NCBI GenBank assembly: GCA_017548045.1
Contig: JAFYNR010000054.1
Location: 1-52,312, forward strand
Direction: 5' to 3'
Source: Clostridia bacterium
GTDB lineage: Bacteria; Bacillota; Clostridia; Oscillospirales; Acutalibacteraceae
Length of the DNA: 52,312 nucleotides
Positions 40,224 through 49,996 of this stretch are shown here, piece after piece (position 1 is the stretch's first letter; each line of letters begins with the position of its first letter). The notes under the pieces were generated by a model. That model made no database searches, was not told the origin of the DNA, and was given only the letters and a program-made list of their open reading frames with translations. The translations under genes and the position numbers were made by a program.

Positions 40224-41294
40224 ATGTTAACTCAGAACGTTAATCTTAACGGTAAAACAGTTCTTGTTACAGGGGCTGCAGGATTTATCGGATCAAATCT
40301 TGTTACCGAGCTTATGAATACTGTTGAAAACATCAGAATTGTCGGCATCGATAATATGAATGATTATTACGATGTTTCAATCAAAGAATACAGACTTCGT
40401 GAAATTGAAAAGCTTGTTGCAGAAAAAAACGGATGCGAATGGATTTTCATAAAAGGCAACATTGCAGACAGAGTACTTATTGATGAAAGCTTTGAAAAAT
40501 ACGGTTTTGACGTTGTTGTTAACCTTGCGGCACAGGCAGGTGTACGCTATTCAATCACAAACCCCGACGTTTATATTGAAAGCAACGTAATCGGCTTCTA
40601 TAATATTCTTGAAGCCTGCCGAAACCATCCCGTTGAGCATCTTGTTTATGCTTCTTCATCATCGGTTTACGGCTCAAATAAAAAGATTCCTTACAGCACA
40701 GATGATAAGGTTGATAACCCCGTAAGCCTTTATGCGGCAACCAAAAAGAGCAATGAGCTTATGGCTCATTCATATTCAAAGCTCTATAATATACCTTCAA
40801 CGGGTCTTCGCTTCTTCACCGTTTACGGACCTGCCGGCAGACCGGATATGGCTTATTTCGGTTTCACAAACAAGCTCAGAGCAGGGGATAACATACAGAT
40901 TTTTAATTTTGGTAACTGCAAAAGAGATTTTACTTTTGTTGATGATATTGTTGAAGGCGTAAAACGTGTTATGCAGTGCGCACCTGAAAAGGAAAACGGC
41001 GAGGACGGTCTTCCTATTCCTCCCTACAGAGTTTATAACATTGGCAACAACAGCCCTGAAAATCTTCTTGATTTTGTTGATATTCTTCAGCAGGAGCTTA
41101 TCAGAGCAGGTGTTTTGCCCGAGGATTATGACTTTGAAGCCCACAAACAGCTTGTGCCTATGCAGGCAGGCGACGTGCCCGTAACATACGCAGATACTTC
41201 CGCACTTGAACGTGATTTCGGCTTCAAGCCCTCAACCTCACTCCGCGACGGACTCCGCAAATTCGCAGAGTGGTATAAAGAGTTTTATATGTGA
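40224..41294 (+). CDS. NAD-dependent nucleotide-sugar epimerase (UDP-glucuronate 4-epimerase-like)
   Basis: 356 residues from ATG 40224 (GAGGG upstream). NAD motif GAAGFIGS near the N-terminus, active-site Ser/Thr in YASSSSVYG, and YAATKK catalytic Tyr/Lys. RDFTFVDDIVEGV and the total length favour the UDP-glucuronate 4-epimerase branch of the extended SDR family, making UDP-galacturonate; other sugars cannot be excluded. It supplies a precursor for the surface polymer. Confidence 0.88.
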   Translation: MLTQNVNLNGKTVLVTGAAGFIGSNLVTELMNTVENIRIVGIDNMNDYYDVSIKEYRLREIEKLVAEKNGCEWIFIKGNIADRVLIDESFEKYGFDVVVNLAAQAGVRYSITNPDVYIESNVIGFYNILEACRNHPVEHLVYASSSSVYGSNKKIPYSTDDKVDNPVSLYAATKKSNELMAHSYSKLYNIPSTGLRFFTVYGPAGRPDMAYFGFTNKLRAGDNIQIFNFGNCKRDFTFVDDIVEGVKRVMQCAPEKENGEDGLPIPPYRVYNIGNNSPENLLDFVDILQQELIRAGVLPEDYDFEAHKQLVPMQAGDVPVTYADTSALERDFGFKPSTSLRDGLRKFAEWYKEFYM

Positions 41295-41337
41295 ATTTAA
41301 CCTTGATTTGGCGCAACTTCAAAAACAGGAGAGAATT

Positions 41338-42312
41338 ATGAAAATTGTCGAAAAAATTCATAAGTTAAGAAAAGAGGTTATCAGAAAGATAAAAGCGTTT
41401 TATCGTGATTTTTTTACTGTTGATGGCGTGTATACTTCGTTACTGCCTGATAAGGTTTATCTTAAGAAATTATATAAGAAGAAAATCGGCAAGGAACTGA
41501 ATTTGAAGAACCCAACCCTTTTTAATGAAAAGTTAAACTGGCTTAAACTGTATGACAGAAGACCAGAGTACACGATGATGGTTGACAAGTATCGAGTTCG
41601 AGAATATATAAAAGAAACCATAGGAGAAGAATATCTTGTTCCGCTTCTTGGTGTTTATGATAAAGTTGAAGATATAGATTTTGACTCTTTACCCAACGAG
41701 TTTGTTCTTAAATGTAATCATGACTCAGAGGTTGTAATTTGCAGAGATAAAGAAAACAATGACTTTCAATGCAAAAAAGGTAAAATCAACAGTATAGAAG
41801 AAGTTAAGGCTTATCTAAAAAAAAGAATGGGTATAAATTTTTATAAAGCAAGCAGGGAATGGCCTTATAAGAATGTTAAGCGAAAAATTGTTTGTGAGAA
41901 ATTTATGAGCGATGGCAAAAATGCAGACCTTACTGATTATAAATTTTATTGTTTTAACGGGAAACCTCAAATTATGTATGTTGCTAATATAAAAGATAGC
42001 GAATTATATATTGATTATTTCGATATGAATTTCAAACATTTATCGATAAGTCGATATGATCATGCAAATTTACCGGGAGATAATATTTTTATAGTACCTG
42101 AAAAATTTGAGGAAATGAAATTAATTGCAGCAAAATTATCTTGCGATATTCCTCAAGTTAGAATAGATTTATACAGCATTTGTGGAGAAATTTATTTTGG
42201 AGAAATAACTTTTTTTACAGCAGGAGGTTTTTTGATTTTTAGCCCCAATGAATGGGATAAAATTTTAGGTGATTATATAGAACTTCCTAAGAAAAAATTC
42301 AGATTAAGATAA
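41338..42312 (+). CDS. TupA-like ATP-grasp protein
   Basis: 324 residues from ATG 41338 (CAGGAG upstream). The pattern NPTLFNEKLNWLKLYDRRPE, then TMMVDKYRVREYI and FVLKCNHDSE is that of TupA-like ATP-grasp proteins found in polysaccharide gene clusters, where they are thought to ligate amino acids or related groups to sugar acids. From this gene on the sequence is visibly richer in A/T than the flanks, suggesting acquired DNA. Confidence 0.85.
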   Translation: MKIVEKIHKLRKEVIRKIKAFYRDFFTVDGVYTSLLPDKVYLKKLYKKKIGKELNLKNPTLFNEKLNWLKLYDRRPEYTMMVDKYRVREYIKETIGEEYLVPLLGVYDKVEDIDFDSLPNEFVLKCNHDSEVVICRDKENNDFQCKKGKINSIEEVKAYLKKRMGINFYKASREWPYKNVKRKIVCEKFMSDGKNADLTDYKFYCFNGKPQIMYVANIKDSELYIDYFDMNFKHLSISRYDHANLPGDNIFIVPEKFEEMKLIAAKLSCDIPQVRIDLYSICGEIYFGEITFFTAGGFLIFSPNEWDKILGDYIELPKKKFRLR

Positions 42313-42335
42313 ATTTTTGAACGGGAGTAGTATTT

Positions 42336-43562
42336 TTGAATAATAAAAAACACATTGTTATTGTGACAACGAATTTTGCCAATGGTGGCACCGAAAGGCG
42401 CGCAATGGTTCTTGCAAATGGTTTTGTAAATAGAGGATATAAGGTAACGTATCTTGTAATAAATAAGATATATGCAGATGTTGTTTACAAATTAGATGAA
42501 AGAATAGAACTTATTTCTCTTTCTGATTTTGCAAGTTCAGATAATGTTTCAGAAGAAAAAGAAATATCAAGGTTACATATAGAAAAAAAGATAAACAAGC
42601 TTAAAATACTGAATAAGATTGCCAAAAGACTAAGAGTAGATAATTCGTTGATAAAAAGAAAAATAAATATTTTGCCTGATTGTAATATTTTAAGAGCTTT
42701 TATAATGTATAATTCAGATGCAACAATTATTTCGTTTGGTTTAGATATTTTTGAAAAAGTGTTCCGCGCCTCTGAAGGATTAAATTGCAAACTGATATTT
42801 TCTGACGCAAGTGCACCGCAGTTTAAGAAAAATCCTGAAGAAAACAAATTGTTTAAGTGTGTCTTATCGAAAATATTAAAGAAAGCCAATGTCTGTATAT
42901 TTCAGACAGAAGAGCAGATGAAGTATTATGGCAGATGCGTAAAATATAACGGACTGATTATTAAAAATCCGATAACTGTTAATATGCCTCCTGTTTATGA
43001 AGGAGCAAGAAAACATACAGTAGTTAATTTCTGCCGAACACATCCGGTAAAGAATCTGATTCTTCTGGTCGACGCATTTAAGTTGTTTTCGGAAAAATTT
43101 CCTGATTATTCACTCGAAATATATGGCTCAACCTCAACCGAAACTGCAGAAAAATATAAAGCAGAAGTAATAAAACGAATTCGTGATTTGGGGCTTGAGA
43201 AAAAGGCATGTGTTTACGATGCTATTCCTAACGTACATGAGAAAATTTTTGATTATGGTATGTATGTTTCTTCTTCGGATTCCGAGGGTTTATCTAATTC
43301 AATGCTTGAAGCAATGGCAATGGGGATTCCGTGTATTTGTACCGATTGTGAGGGTGGAGGACCCAAAGAGGTTATAAATGATGGAGAAAACGGATTGCTT
43401 GTACCTGTCGGAGATGCTGAAGCAATGAAAGATGCGATGTGCAGAATAGTTCAGGAAAATGGTTTGGCGGAAAAACTCAGTAGAAATGCGACAAAAATTC
43501 GAACTGAACTTTCTGTCGAAAATATAGTTAACAAATGGATTGAAATTATAGAATCAAAATAA
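42336..43562 (+). CDS. Family GT4-type glycosyltransferase
   Basis: 408 residues; start TTG 42336 with GGGAG upstream. GT-B fold: N-terminal NFANGGTERRAMVLANGF and C-terminal SDSEGLSNSMLEAMAMGIP with the two Glu of the EX7E motif, followed by GGPKEVI. It transfers a sugar from an activated nucleotide donor during polymer synthesis at the cytoplasmic face. Donor and acceptor cannot be read from sequence. Confidence 0.9.
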   Translation: MNNKKHIVIVTTNFANGGTERRAMVLANGFVNRGYKVTYLVINKIYADVVYKLDERIELISLSDFASSDNVSEEKEISRLHIEKKINKLKILNKIAKRLRVDNSLIKRKINILPDCNILRAFIMYNSDATIISFGLDIFEKVFRASEGLNCKLIFSDASAPQFKKNPEENKLFKCVLSKILKKANVCIFQTEEQMKYYGRCVKYNGLIIKNPITVNMPPVYEGARKHTVVNFCRTHPVKNLILLVDAFKLFSEKFPDYSLEIYGSTSTETAEKYKAEVIKRIRDLGLEKKACVYDAIPNVHEKIFDYGMYVSSSDSEGLSNSMLEAMAMGIPCICTDCEGGGPKEVINDGENGLLVPVGDAEAMKDAMCRIVQENGLAEKLSRNATKIRTELSVENIVNKWIEIIESK

Positions 43563-43578
43563 AAGGGAAGATTGAATT

Positions 43579-44436
43579 ATGACTGAACAAAAATGGACTG
43601 CCATTGTAGACGGCAGTAAAAGTAATAATTTTGATTTTAAAGAAATAGCCAAGAGTAAGGATTTGATATTTCTTTGGGTAAGAAGAAATTTTGTTTCCAG
43701 ATATAAGCAAACAATATTGGGTCCGGCATGGGCTGTAATTCAGCCGTTTTTTACAACAGTTGTTTATTCTGTGTTTTTTGGCAACATTGCAGGGCTTGGA
43801 GCTCAGGGAGTTCCTAATTTTATTTTTTATTTTTGCGGAACGATTATCTGGAATGTTTTTTCAGGTTGTCTTAACAACAATGCAAATACCTTTATAACTA
43901 ATAAGCACATTTTTTCAAAGGTTTATTTTCCCAGGTTGGTTATGCCTATCTCTGCAGCAATTTCTCAATTTATAAATTTTGCTATACAGTTTGCCTTTAT
44001 GTTAATATTTTGGGTATATTATCTTGTTTCAGATGCAGGAATTTCTCCCAATATTTATATTTTAATGGTTCCTGTTGTGCTTGTACAGCTTGCTTTGCTC
44101 GGAATGAGTTGCGGTGTTATCGTTTCTTCACTTACAACAAAATACAGAGATTTACAGATGGTTGTTGGTTTTGGTGTAAGTTTGTGGTCATATTGTTCTC
44201 CTGTTGCCTACGATATGTTCAGCAGAAGTGCTTTGATGCCCGGCAGCAAGTTTTATCCTTTATATATGCTTAATCCCGTTACTCCCGGCATTAACATTTT
44301 CAGATATGCTTTTCTTGGAACAGGCCAGATTGATTGGCTTTACTATGCAATAAGCTGGATTTTTACAATTGTAATTTTGGCTATTGCGATTCGTGTGTTC
44401 TCAAGGGTAGAAAAAACATTTCTTGATACTATTTAA
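43579..44436 (+). CDS. ABC-2 type polysaccharide export permease (TagG/Wzm-like)
   Basis: 285 residues with six hydrophobic segments. The N-terminal cytoplasmic stretch LIFLWVRRNFVSRYKQTILG and PAWAVIQPFF are conserved in TagG/RfbA/KpsM exporters. It forms the channel for an undecaprenyl-linked chain and pairs with the ATPase encoded next. The stop overlaps the first upstream ATG of the ATPase gene, showing coupling. Confidence 0.92.
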   Translation: MTEQKWTAIVDGSKSNNFDFKEIAKSKDLIFLWVRRNFVSRYKQTILGPAWAVIQPFFTTVVYSVFFGNIAGLGAQGVPNFIFYFCGTIIWNVFSGCLNNNANTFITNKHIFSKVYFPRLVMPISAAISQFINFAIQFAFMLIFWVYYLVSDAGISPNIYILMVPVVLVQLALLGMSCGVIVSSLTTKYRDLQMVVGFGVSLWSYCSPVAYDMFSRSALMPGSKFYPLYMLNPVTPGINIFRYAFLGTGQIDWLYYAISWIFTIVILAIAIRVFSRVEKTFLDTI

Positions 44437-44447
44437 TGAGGTATATT

Positions 44448-45710
44448 ATGAAAGAATTAGCAATAAAAGTTGAAAATGTTTCGAAGGAATACAGGCTTGG
44501 TATGATTGGTGGAGGTACCCTTAAAGCTGAACTTCAGTCAAAAATTGCAAAGCTTTTTCACAAAGATGATCCGAACCTGAAGATAGGACAAAAAGTATAT
44601 GGTAAGAACGAAAAATTCCTTGCTCTCGATGATTTGTCTTTGGAGATAAATAAAGGAGAAGCTATCGGAATAATCGGGCACAATGGTGCAGGCAAATCAA
44701 CTTTACTTAAACTCATTTGCCGTGTTACAGCACCTACATCCGGCAAAATATATATTAATGGCAGAATTACATCAATGCTTGAGGTTGGAACCGGGTTTCA
44801 CGAAGAGTTGACAGGCAGAGAGAACGTATATCTTAACGGAGCTATTCTTGGTATGACTAAAGAAGAAATCGATGAATGCTTTGATGAAATTGTTGAATTT
44901 TCTGAAGTTGGTCAGTTTATTGATACTCCTGTTAAAAGATATTCAAGCGGAATGAGAGTTAAACTCGGGTTTGCTGTTGCATCACACCTTAACTCGGAAA
45001 TAATGATTATGGATGAGGTTCTTGCGGTAGGTGATGTTAACTTTCAGAATAAATGCATAAACAGAATGCGTCGGGTTGCCAAAGAAGAAGGAAGAACGGT
45101 TCTTTATGTAAGCCATAACATGGCAACAGTTAAAGGACTTTGTGACAGATGTATTGTATTGAAGCGAGGTAAAGTTGCATTTGTGGGTCCTGTTGAAGAT
45201 GCTATTTCGGTATATGTTCAGAACGAAAAGTATGATAATACTTCATATTTTGATTTGACCCAGGTAAAACGTCCTTCAAAATGCAACTTGAAACATAAAC
45301 TTAACAGTGTTGAAATTCTTGATTCGAAAAACGGAACTGTTGACTATGGCGAAAAGGTTCATTTAAGATTAAGTTGGACAAGTAAACCGGAAGCAGATAA
45401 GTTGAAAATGAAGTTCATCATTAAATGTGTGGATTTGACTCCTGTAGGAATTTCACTGCTTGATGAAATTAATTATACAGAAGGTGAAAACGTAAGAGAT
45501 TTTGTGCTTGATACTTCATATCTGATTCCGGGAAGATATGCAATAGAGAATGTTTTTTATAATGAAGACGAGAACGGAAATGCAGAATATTATGACAGAT
45601 GTATATGTATGAGAATAGAAATTCTTCATTCTGATCAATCAACAAAGTTAAAGCATTGGTTTAAAGATTGGGGTAATGCGGTATTGCCTTGTATCACAGA
45701 ATTGTCTTGA
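44448..45710 (+). CDS. ABC transporter ATPase (TagH/Wzt-like) with C-terminal binding domain
   Basis: 420 residues. Walker A GHNGAGKST, signature YSSGMR, Walker B IMIMDEV and switch His in YVSHNM define the nucleotide-binding domain (about 1-245). About 175 C-terminal residues (from KYDNTSYFDL) are a beta-sandwich like the Wzt carbohydrate-binding domain that selects the chain to export. ATG 44448 (GAGGT upstream) is preferred to ATG 44436. It drives export with the permease encoded upstream. Confidence 0.92.
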   Translation: MKELAIKVENVSKEYRLGMIGGGTLKAELQSKIAKLFHKDDPNLKIGQKVYGKNEKFLALDDLSLEINKGEAIGIIGHNGAGKSTLLKLICRVTAPTSGKIYINGRITSMLEVGTGFHEELTGRENVYLNGAILGMTKEEIDECFDEIVEFSEVGQFIDTPVKRYSSGMRVKLGFAVASHLNSEIMIMDEVLAVGDVNFQNKCINRMRRVAKEEGRTVLYVSHNMATVKGLCDRCIVLKRGKVAFVGPVEDAISVYVQNEKYDNTSYFDLTQVKRPSKCNLKHKLNSVEILDSKNGTVDYGEKVHLRLSWTSKPEADKLKMKFIIKCVDLTPVGISLLDEINYTEGENVRDFVLDTSYLIPGRYAIENVFYNEDENGNAEYYDRCICMRIEILHSDQSTKLKHWFKDWGNAVLPCITELS

Positions 45711-45766
45711 ATGATTTAATTTGCATATTTTTTATCATTGGTATTATGTAATTTTGGAGAGAAGAT

Positions 45767-46039
45767 ATGGAAAACAAGAAATACAGTATAAAGTCTGGCT
45801 ACGTCACCAGAGAAATTGCAGGCGAATTTATAGCTGTGCCCATCGATTCATTGGGCGGTTCAAACATCATTGTACTCAATGAAGTGAGCAAGCTTTTATG
45901 GGATGAGCTTAAAACAGAAAAAACTTTCGATGAGCTTCTCAACGCTATGCTTGGCAACTATGATGTTTCAAAAGAAGAAGCAGAAGCAGACTTGAAGGAT
46001 TTTATAATGCAGCTCACGGAAAACGACTTGATGGTTTAG
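45767..46039 (+). CDS. PqqD-like small protein (90 aa)
   Basis: Pattern KSGYVTREIAGEFIAVPID, then NIIVLNEVSKLLWDEL and FTMQLTENDLM-like end (FIMQLTENDLMV) is typical of PqqD-family peptide chaperones, which present precursor peptides to radical SAM enzymes. No radical SAM gene or precursor is seen within the window, so the role here is unclear. A weak promoter (TTGCAT 45721-45726, TATTAT 45742-45747, only 15 bp apart) may start a new unit here. Confidence 0.75.
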   Translation: MENKKYSIKSGYVTREIAGEFIAVPIDSLGGSNIIVLNEVSKLLWDELKTEKTFDELLNAMLGNYDVSKEEAEADLKDFIMQLTENDLMV

Positions 46040-46097
46040 GGGTTTGCCTTTTTGAAAATATAATATTTAACTTTTGCTTTATTAAGAGAGGAAAGCT

Positions 46098-46967
46098 ATG
46101 TATAAAGTTGACAACGCGGTGATTATGGCAGCAGGAACATCTAGCAGATTTGCACCCATTTCTTACGAAAAGCCTAAAGCCCTCATAGAAGTTAAAGGTG
46201 AAGTACTTATTGAAAGACAAATACGGCAACTGCGTGAGGCAGGAGTACATGAAATTTATATAGTCGTAGGATATAAAAGTGAATTATTTTGCTATCTTGA
46301 AAAAAAGTTTGGAGTTCACATAATTAACAATCCTGATTACAACACAAGAAATAATAATGCAAGCATTTACGCTGTGAAAAATATTCTGGCAAACACCTAT
46401 GTATGTTCGGCAGACAATTATTTTTTAGAGAACCCTTTTGAAAATTATGTAAGCGATTGCTATTATTCTGCTGTTTACGCTGACGGCTATACTAAAGAAT
46501 GGTGTATGGAATATTCAGAAGATAACACCATTACAAATGTATCTATCGGTGGAGAAAACTCCTGGTATATGCTTGGACACACGTTTTGGAATAATGCATT
46601 CAGCAAAAAATTTGTTGAAATTCTTGAGAAGGAATACGATCTTCCTGAAACTGCAAATCTTCTGTGGGAAAGTATTTATATAAATCACATTAATGAACTG
46701 AACATGAAAATCCGCAAGTATTCCGACGATATCATATTTGAATTTGATACACTTGATGAATTAAGAGTATTTGACAAAACTTATATCAGCGACACTCGTT
46801 CAGAAATACTTAAAGCCGTTGCTGCTGAACTTTCCTGTAGTGAATCAGACATCAAAGAAGTTACAGCATACAAAGATATTAACAACGAAGCAGCCGGATT
46901 TACATTTAAATGTGGTGAAAACAAATACAGTTATTCTTATAATGATAAAACTGTAAGGAGACAATGA
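46098..46967 (+). CDS. licC: LicC-like phosphocholine cytidylyltransferase
   Basis: 289 residues from ATG 46098 (GAGAGGAAAG upstream). The nucleotidyltransferase signature NAVIMAAGTSSRFAPISYEK and the following KPKALIEVKGEVLIER bind CTP. It should make CDP-choline from phosphocholine and CTP. A C-terminal extension of about 60 residues beyond the usual fold has no recognised role. The neighbouring kinase, transporter and LicD transferase make the choline assignment strong. Confidence 0.87.
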   Translation: MYKVDNAVIMAAGTSSRFAPISYEKPKALIEVKGEVLIERQIRQLREAGVHEIYIVVGYKSELFCYLEKKFGVHIINNPDYNTRNNNASIYAVKNILANTYVCSADNYFLENPFENYVSDCYYSAVYADGYTKEWCMEYSEDNTITNVSIGGENSWYMLGHTFWNNAFSKKFVEILEKEYDLPETANLLWESIYINHINELNMKIRKYSDDIIFEFDTLDELRVFDKTYISDTRSEILKAVAAELSCSESDIKEVTAYKDINNEAAGFTFKCGENKYSYSYNDKTVRRQ

Positions 46968-47869
46968 AAATGGCAAGAGAAATTTTAGCAGAAGATATTC
47001 CTAAGATTAAACGACTTCTTTCTGTTGTTTTTGGCAAAGAAGAATTTACAGATATTTCCCGAATGGGAGGGCTCACAAATCATACATACAAAGTCACGAT
47101 GTCAGACGGAAAAGAGTATGTAGTCCGCATTCCCGGCGAAGGCACGGAAGAAATGATCGTTCGTAGCGATGAAAAGATAAGCACAAAACTTGCCTGTGAC
47201 CTTAATATCGATGCCGAAATGTTGTATTTTGGCAATGACGGCTCAAAAGTTACAAAATACATTCCAAATGCAATAACAATGTCAACTGAACATCTCCGTA
47301 AGGAAAAGCATATCCTACAGGTAGCCGAAATTTTCAAGGAGCTGCACTCTTGCAATGTTGATACAGGTGTATCGTTTGAAGTTTTTGAAATGGCTACGGG
47401 ATATGAAAAAATTATCTGTGATAACAATGTTTCTATGTTTGAAGATTACAAAGAAAAAAAGGCAGAAGTTATGCAGATCAAATGCGAAATTGATTCTGCA
47501 ATAAACATCAAAAAAGTTCCGTGCCACAACGATCCTCTTTGTGAAAACTGGGTAGAAGGCAACGGAAAAATGTATCTCATAGATTGGGAATATGCAGGAA
47601 TGAACGATGGCATGTGGGACATTGCAGATGTATCTATTGAAGCAGGCTTTGACGAAGAATGCGATCTAAAACTTTTAACCGCATATTTAGGACATACACC
47701 TGATATTATTGACAGAAAAAACTTTCTGGCCAACAAAATCTATGTGGATTTTTTATGGACGCTTTGGGCTAAAGCAAGGGTTCCTTATGATGGTCAGCCT
47801 ATGGAAGTCTGGGCGCAGGAAAGATATGCAAGACTCAAAGGATTTATCGAAGATTATAAAAAATTATAA
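46964..47869 (+). CDS. licA: LicA-like choline kinase
   Basis: 301 residues. ATG 46964 overlaps the LicC end by 4 bp (AAGGAG upstream). Brenner motif CHNDPLCENWV and the metal-binding LIDWEYAG are characteristic of choline/ethanolamine kinases. It phosphorylates choline taken up by the neighbouring permease. The TNHTYKVT and RIPGEGTE stretches near the N-terminus fit the ATP-binding loop. Confidence 0.9.
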   Translation: MKMAREILAEDIPKIKRLLSVVFGKEEFTDISRMGGLTNHTYKVTMSDGKEYVVRIPGEGTEEMIVRSDEKISTKLACDLNIDAEMLYFGNDGSKVTKYIPNAITMSTEHLRKEKHILQVAEIFKELHSCNVDTGVSFEVFEMATGYEKIICDNNVSMFEDYKEKKAEVMQIKCEIDSAINIKKVPCHNDPLCENWVEGNGKMYLIDWEYAGMNDGMWDIADVSIEAGFDEECDLKLLTAYLGHTPDIIDRKNFLANKIYVDFLWTLWAKARVPYDGQPMEVWAQERYARLKGFIEDYKKL

Positions 47870-47890
47870 TTTAATTTGGGAGGATTTATT

Positions 47891-48859
47891 ATGCTTGCAG
47901 GTATTATAGCAGGTGTAACATGGGCGCTCGAAACAATAGTTCTTGGTTATGCACTGGGCATGGCTCCTTTTTGCTCAACTTCAGAGGCTATTTTTCTGGC
48001 ACCTTTTGTGAGCACATTTTTGCACGATGGATTTTCAGCGATCTGGTCGGCAATTTATAATGGTGCAAGAGGAAACAGCAAAAACGTCTTGAAAGCATTT
48101 AAGACAAAGAGTGGCAAATTTGTTGTTATTGCGGCTATTATAGGCGGCCCAGTTGGTATGACGGGATATGTTATGTCCGTAAATTATATGGGAGCATCTA
48201 TAGGTGCGGTTACTTCAGCAATTTTTCCTGCAATCGGTGCAGTTCTCGCTTTTTTCTTCTTAAAAGAAAAAATGAAGTGGTATCAATGGCTTTTTCTTAT
48301 TGCAACACTTCTTGGGGTCTACGGACTTTACTATTCGCCCGAAATGCATGCAACCAACTATGCGCTTGGTATTCTTGGCGCAATTTTGTGCTCGTTCGGT
48401 TGGGGTATCGAGGCTGTTATACTTGCAAAGTCTCTTACAGATCCCGAAGTTACAGATGAATATGCACTCCAGATCCGTCAGACAACATCTGCAATAACTT
48501 ACGGTGTAATTCTTCTCCCGGTTATATCTTTAATCAAAGGTTGGGGTATTGCAGAAAGTTGGAAATTTGCAGGAAGCCTTTTCGCAAGTGAGGCAACTTG
48601 GCTGATCCCAACAATTGCATTGGCTGGCTTATGTGCAACGGTTTCATATCTTTTTTACTACAAATCAATTTCACAAATCGGTGCTTCAAAGGCAATGGGT
48701 CTTAATGTGACTTATGGAGCATGGGCGCTTGTTTTTACAGCAATAATTATGCGAACAATGCCAAGTATGATTTCAATTGTATGTGCGACAGTTGTGCTCA
48801 TCTGCAGTGTTTTTGCGGCTGCTGATTTTAAAGAAATCTTCAAAAACGAATCTAAATAA
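47891..48859 (+). CDS. licB: LicB-like choline permease (DMT superfamily)
   Basis: 322 residues from ATG 47891 (GGGAGGATT upstream). About ten hydrophobic segments in two halves, EamA/DMT style, with GAVTSAIFPAIGAVLAFFFL in the first half and ASKAMGLNVTYGAWALVFTA in the second. The position between LicA and LicD identifies a choline uptake role by analogy with the lic1 locus of Haemophilus and pneumococcus. Confidence 0.87.
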   Translation: MLAGIIAGVTWALETIVLGYALGMAPFCSTSEAIFLAPFVSTFLHDGFSAIWSAIYNGARGNSKNVLKAFKTKSGKFVVIAAIIGGPVGMTGYVMSVNYMGASIGAVTSAIFPAIGAVLAFFFLKEKMKWYQWLFLIATLLGVYGLYYSPEMHATNYALGILGAILCSFGWGIEAVILAKSLTDPEVTDEYALQIRQTTSAITYGVILLPVISLIKGWGIAESWKFAGSLFASEATWLIPTIALAGLCATVSYLFYYKSISQIGASKAMGLNVTYGAWALVFTAIIMRTMPSMISIVCATVVLICSVFAAADFKEIFKNESK

Positions 48860-48880
48860 AATAAAGAGAGTGAAGAATAT

Positions 48881-49705
48881 ATGGATAATAAATCGTTGAA
48901 AGAAATTCAAAAGATTGAACTTGAAATTCTTTTAGAAGTTGATAAAATTTGTAAGAAGCACAACATAAAATACTTTCTTGCAGCGGGTACTTTGTTGGGT
49001 GCAATTCGTCATAAAGGTTTTATTCCTTGGGATGACGATATTGATATATGTATGCCATTAAATGATTATAAAAAGTTTTGTAAAGTAGCACCAAAAGAAC
49101 TGGACAAAAACTATTTTTTTCAAAACTATGAAACGGATTATACAAGTATGTTGTTTGCGAAAGTTCGTAAGAATAACACCACCGCGATTGAAGCAGGAAG
49201 AGAGCACAAAAAACATCATCATGGCGTATGGATTGATATATTTCCTCTTATTGGAATAGCAAATGATAAGGAATGGATTAACAATCTAAAAAAATGGATT
49301 AAGATTTCAAAAAAACTGTTGAGTACTAAAATTGATTATATAGAAGAAAATAATAATCTTCCATTTTTCAAGAGATTTCATAAAATTATACCATTGTGTT
49401 TTGTAAGATTATTTTCAAAGCTAATTTATAATACAATATTTAAAAGTTGTGAGGAGTATGATTTCTGTTATTATTTGTGGGCTGAAAACAATATAAAAGC
49501 TAAGTTCAAATCGGAATTGTTTTCAGAAACGACCTATGTTGATTTTGAAGGGTATATTTTCCCAGCTCCTAAAATGTGGGATGAATATCTACAAGTTGAA
49601 TATGGAGATTATATGACACCGCCACCGCCAGAAGATAGAAATGGTGGTTGCCATACAATATCTATAGTTGATTTAACAAAAAATTATTCCTACTATATAA
49701 AATAG
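48881..49705 (+). CDS. licD: LicD-family phosphocholine transferase
   Basis: 274 residues. N-terminal LKEIQKIELEILLEVDKICK, the nucleotidyltransferase-like GTLLGAIRHKGFIPWDDDID motif with metal-binding Asp residues, and VEYGDYMTPPPPEDR at the end are LicD features. It transfers phosphocholine from CDP-choline to a sugar of the surface polymer. The gene is clearly richer in A/T than licB, suggesting separate origin. Confidence 0.92.
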   Translation: MDNKSLKEIQKIELEILLEVDKICKKHNIKYFLAAGTLLGAIRHKGFIPWDDDIDICMPLNDYKKFCKVAPKELDKNYFFQNYETDYTSMLFAKVRKNNTTAIEAGREHKKHHHGVWIDIFPLIGIANDKEWINNLKKWIKISKKLLSTKIDYIEENNNLPFFKRFHKIIPLCFVRLFSKLIYNTIFKSCEEYDFCYYLWAENNIKAKFKSELFSETTYVDFEGYIFPAPKMWDEYLQVEYGDYMTPPPPEDRNGGCHTISIVDLTKNYSYYIK

Positions 49706-49996
49706 TTTTATTTGATATGTAAGAAATTAGCTAAATTAAGAATCGCCACACAATATAATACTAAAAAAAAGAATCCTCGTTTTAACGGGGATTCTTTTTA
49801 TTGTATATCTTTTAATTTTTATAAAATTGGGAGTTTTTACGCTTTTGTTCAAAACTATTTAAAAGGAAAGATTATAACTTATTATACAATTGACAATATA
49901 ATTGTTGTCATTTAGAGGTGATTGTATAAGTATTTCAACATATACATTATTATTAGAATTAAGATATCTAAAATTTATTTTGATAGTTTTAATTTA
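49706..49996. other. AT-rich intergenic stretch with a bidirectional terminator
   Basis: 291 bp without a convincing gene. It contains one strong terminator (49766-49800) between the rightward lic genes and the leftward subtilase gene. The remainder is A/T-rich with no repeat or RNA motif that I recognise. Confidence 0.6.
49766..49800. terminator. Bidirectional terminator
   Basis: AAAGAATCCTCG (49768-49779) with CGGGGATTCTTT (49786-49797), 12 pairs including one wobble, A-run on the left and T-run on the right, so it can work for both strands. Confidence 0.85.
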
